Shown here one piece after another: positions 61,543-64,000 of a stretch of 64,000 bases of DNA. Both the position numbers and the translations under genes were made by a program. The first letter of the stretch is position 1. Each line of letters begins with the position of its first letter. This DNA comes from Penelope pileata (taxonomy: Eukaryota; Chordata; Aves; Galliformes; Cracidae): positions 237,489 to 301,488 of the forward strand of contig WBMW01000614.1 of assembly GCA_013396635.1 (NCBI GenBank), written 5' to 3'. The notes beneath the pieces are model-generated. The model was not told the origin of the DNA. It saw nothing but the letters and a program-made list of their open reading frames with translations, and searched no databases.

Positions 61543-64000
61543 CTTGGTGTCTAACAAGAATCTTCCATATTCCAGTTCAAGGTTTTCCCCATCTCTCCAG
61601 CTCACCACAGGCTGAGCACAGATGTATTCTTCTGCTATTTGCAGTAAACCTTTAGATATTTAAAGGCATTCTTAGTATCTCCTCCATCCCCTTTTCTTTA
61701 CAGTAAGTACAGTTTTTCCATTCTTCTCCTCCCAGGTAGCTTACTGTAGCTGTGGTGATTGCTACAATGCTCTGGACCATCCACAGATGGTCTGCATCTT
61801 CCTTATATGGTGTGACCAAACTAAACCCAATGGGGCCAGATTCATGGACAGTCAAAGCGTAAGTGTCACCAAGTGTCTGACAGCTCCTGAATTTCTTTTC
61901 TCACACCAGTACCGGGCACATCACAGCCCCAGATGGCATGACCTGTACATAGCATCTCTACGATGCTCAGACACGCTTCAGAAGCTTCCAGCACACACAT
62001 GGCACAGCCTTAAAGGGAACTATAGGCCTCTTGCCTCTACTCTTTTAATTACGGTGTTTTGGTGAAAACCTGGCCCCAAACTAATCTTGCTTTCATCTCA
62101 ACCAATCAATTTATCTTCCCCTTTTTGCTCCCTGGACCCACAACCACACAGGACAAGATGATGCAGCCTGGCATTCACTGAGTTCTCTTTGTCTACACAG
62201 AAAAAAACTTAAGTGTGAGGGAACTCCATGTGGGATGGACTGAGAATTCAGCAAGTTCTCCTCAAATAAACCACATATAACCTCTCTCACAGTGCCCCTT
62301 AGTTGCTTGAGAGCTTATTCCCCCTGTCCTGCTATACTGCATGCAAATTCTGAGGCTTTCTTGAGAATCTAATCTGTTCTGAACATCCAAAGAAGAGCTA
62401 CTTGGTCACCTGTTCCCTTCTTTGCAGAGCATTACATCCTCACCACTGTTTCTACAGTTCGAAGGAGTATTTGGGAAACAGTTTCTTGGCAGTGGCTTTT
62501 TAACAGACTACGGCCCCACCACTACAGAGAACAACTTCAAAATTGCACCAGGGGATTAGGCACATGCAGTTACTAGAGTAAGGGAAAACAGTTGTGCACT
62601 TTCTCCTAATGACTGCTTTTCACATGTATCTATCCCACAATCTGTTCTCTCTCCCTGACTATCAAGTCTGGCTGCAGGAATTGGATATGAGGGGCTGGAA
62701 GGGGGGTTTGTGGTGGCTGAGGAGGGTATTTCTGTGGACACTGGAGCAAGTTGTGCTGTTGGAAACAGATGCAGCTACACAAATCTCAGGGTTGAGAACT
62801 TCAGGGTGAGAATACGCTACGCTCTGAACTTCTCAGAGGGCAAGATACCAGGAAAGGTGAATAACTGTATCAGGATCACCTAAGAGTATCAGTACTTGTG
62901 TGGACCTGGAGTGGAGGCACGGCACGCAGGAGCTGAGGTTGGTCAATCTCCACGTGAGTTAGCACTTTTGTAGCAATACCTGCTGCTGACTGGCCTGGAG
63001 TCAGCCTCTGTCTGACAGTCAGACTGTTCCTCAGTGTGGGCAAGGCCTGAAAGCATCTCTCATTAGCCCAGACATCCTTCAACTTTGCTTGATCCTGAGG
63101 GTTTAAATAATGAGATGTCCTGAGCAGACCATGGTGGGCTGAACAGACACACAGACATACACAAGGCAGCTCTACACTGGTTGGCTCAGCAGTGCTAACC
63201 TGAAAGCCATAAACAGCACAGGACTGGGGTGGGTTCCCTAAATACTTACCCAAAGTTCTGGCTGGATTTTTCAGCCCTTGCTGCTATTACTGGTGCTCAC
63301 ACTGATGAGCGTAATGCTAGCCCAGAAATTTCTTCCTGAGCAGTACTCACACTCTTGACTGAACTATGAATGCATTTTGGGAGAGAGTAAGCTATTTGAG
63401 AGGTACCTCCCTCCTGGTCCCTTGGGCTGTGCTAGTAGCCTTCCACATCATCCACCCTTCCAAGATGGAGGTGTTCAATCCAGTTCTGCTGCAGGAAAAG
63501 CAAGCCAAAGAAAGACAACGTATTCCTCAAAGGATAAGAGGAAAAAAAGAAGAGTATATTACTTTACATTTAAACTCCCTAAAATAAGGGTAAAATGAGC
63601 TAGAAAGAGACTGCCTGGCCTGTGCATGTCTGTGTGGGTGCAGGGAGCCGGGGGGAGGCTGACACAGCCGCTCACCTCCCTTCCTCGTCCACCCCGGCAA
63701 GTCACGCCGAGGACCGCCCCATAGCCCACTCCCAACAGGATGGCATTCTCCTGTGAAGGAGTGATCACATTACCCAGGCCCCTTGTGTAATTTTGGTTCC
63801 CAGCAATTGTTTTCTGGTGACCTTTTATTGTTAACAATTAGCACTCTGAGCTGGAGCGCAAGCGGTGTAAGCATATTTTACATCCTCCTCAACCAAACAA
63901 AAAAGCTGGGTGGGCACAGGCTCGTTTCCTGGTTCACACCCATGACTCCTTTGTGTCTCGGATCTCCTCCCACCGTGTGTCATAGTCAGCAAACCCACTC
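61543..64000. other. Non-coding stretch to the window end, nothing recognised
   Basis: Unique sequence with short unassignable frames. A small GC-rich, CpG-containing patch occurs at about 63640-63725 (gccggggggagg ... gtcacgccgaggaccgcccc). It is too short to call a CpG island. Confidence 0.42.

Noticed and set aside
60738..61655. 305-codon plus-strand open frame, the longest in the window
   Set aside because: It lies antisense to the CR1 ORF2 fragment and its openness follows from the coding sequence of the other strand. The translation has no family of its own.

Overview
This window looks like non-coding DNA from a bird, most likely a galliform such as chicken or turkey. The evidence is repeat content. 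There are several 5'-truncated CR1 non-LTR retrotransposons with the typical 8-bp 3' tail repeats, at 5986-6101, 9058-9441, 9873-9952, 12501-12612, 34448-34738 and 60836-61490. There is also one short mariner deletion derivative of the chicken 'Galluhop' type at 407-993. Interspersed repeats are otherwise sparse, as is usual for birds. I compared the open frames with protein families I know. Apart from transposon remnants I found no exon, tRNA, rRNA, known microRNA or CRISPR. Most open frames here are short, start at non-ATG codons or lie antisense to repeats. I read the window as intergenic or deep-intronic sequence.

Layout. 1-406: unique sequence. 407-993: mariner remnant. 995-9057: AT-moderate non-coding DNA with a pyrimidine-rich tract near 4.0-4.2 kb and one CR1 tail. 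9058-11746: the most structured part. A CR1 fragment leads into a 1134-bp block that occurs twice (9337-10470 and 10613-11746) with two substitutions by eye. The second copy is bounded on both sides by a single undetermined base (10612 and 11747), so it is almost certainly an assembly artefact. The block runs into a dense CpG island (about 10374-10590) whose far side is unresolved. This island is the best candidate for a hidden promoter or first exon in the window. 11748-12020: CpG-enriched shore. 12613-34447: long, repeat-poor non-coding stretch. It contains an unexplained, nearly stop-free frame at 26313-27479 and an AT-rich belt at 30.9-33.4 kb. 34448-34738: minus-strand CR1. 34739-60835: further repeat-poor non-coding DNA with scattered microsatellites, one undetermined base (39592) and a 35-bp tandem duplication. 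60836-61500: the best preserved CR1, with an uninterrupted 3' part of the reverse-transcriptase frame and an odd fold-back hairpin exactly at its 5' truncation point. 61501-64000: nothing recognised.

No operon or pathway logic applies. What can be read is the history of transposons, one assembly problem at a GC-rich site, and a few stop-poor frames that need comparative or expression data. I saw no convincing novel biological system.
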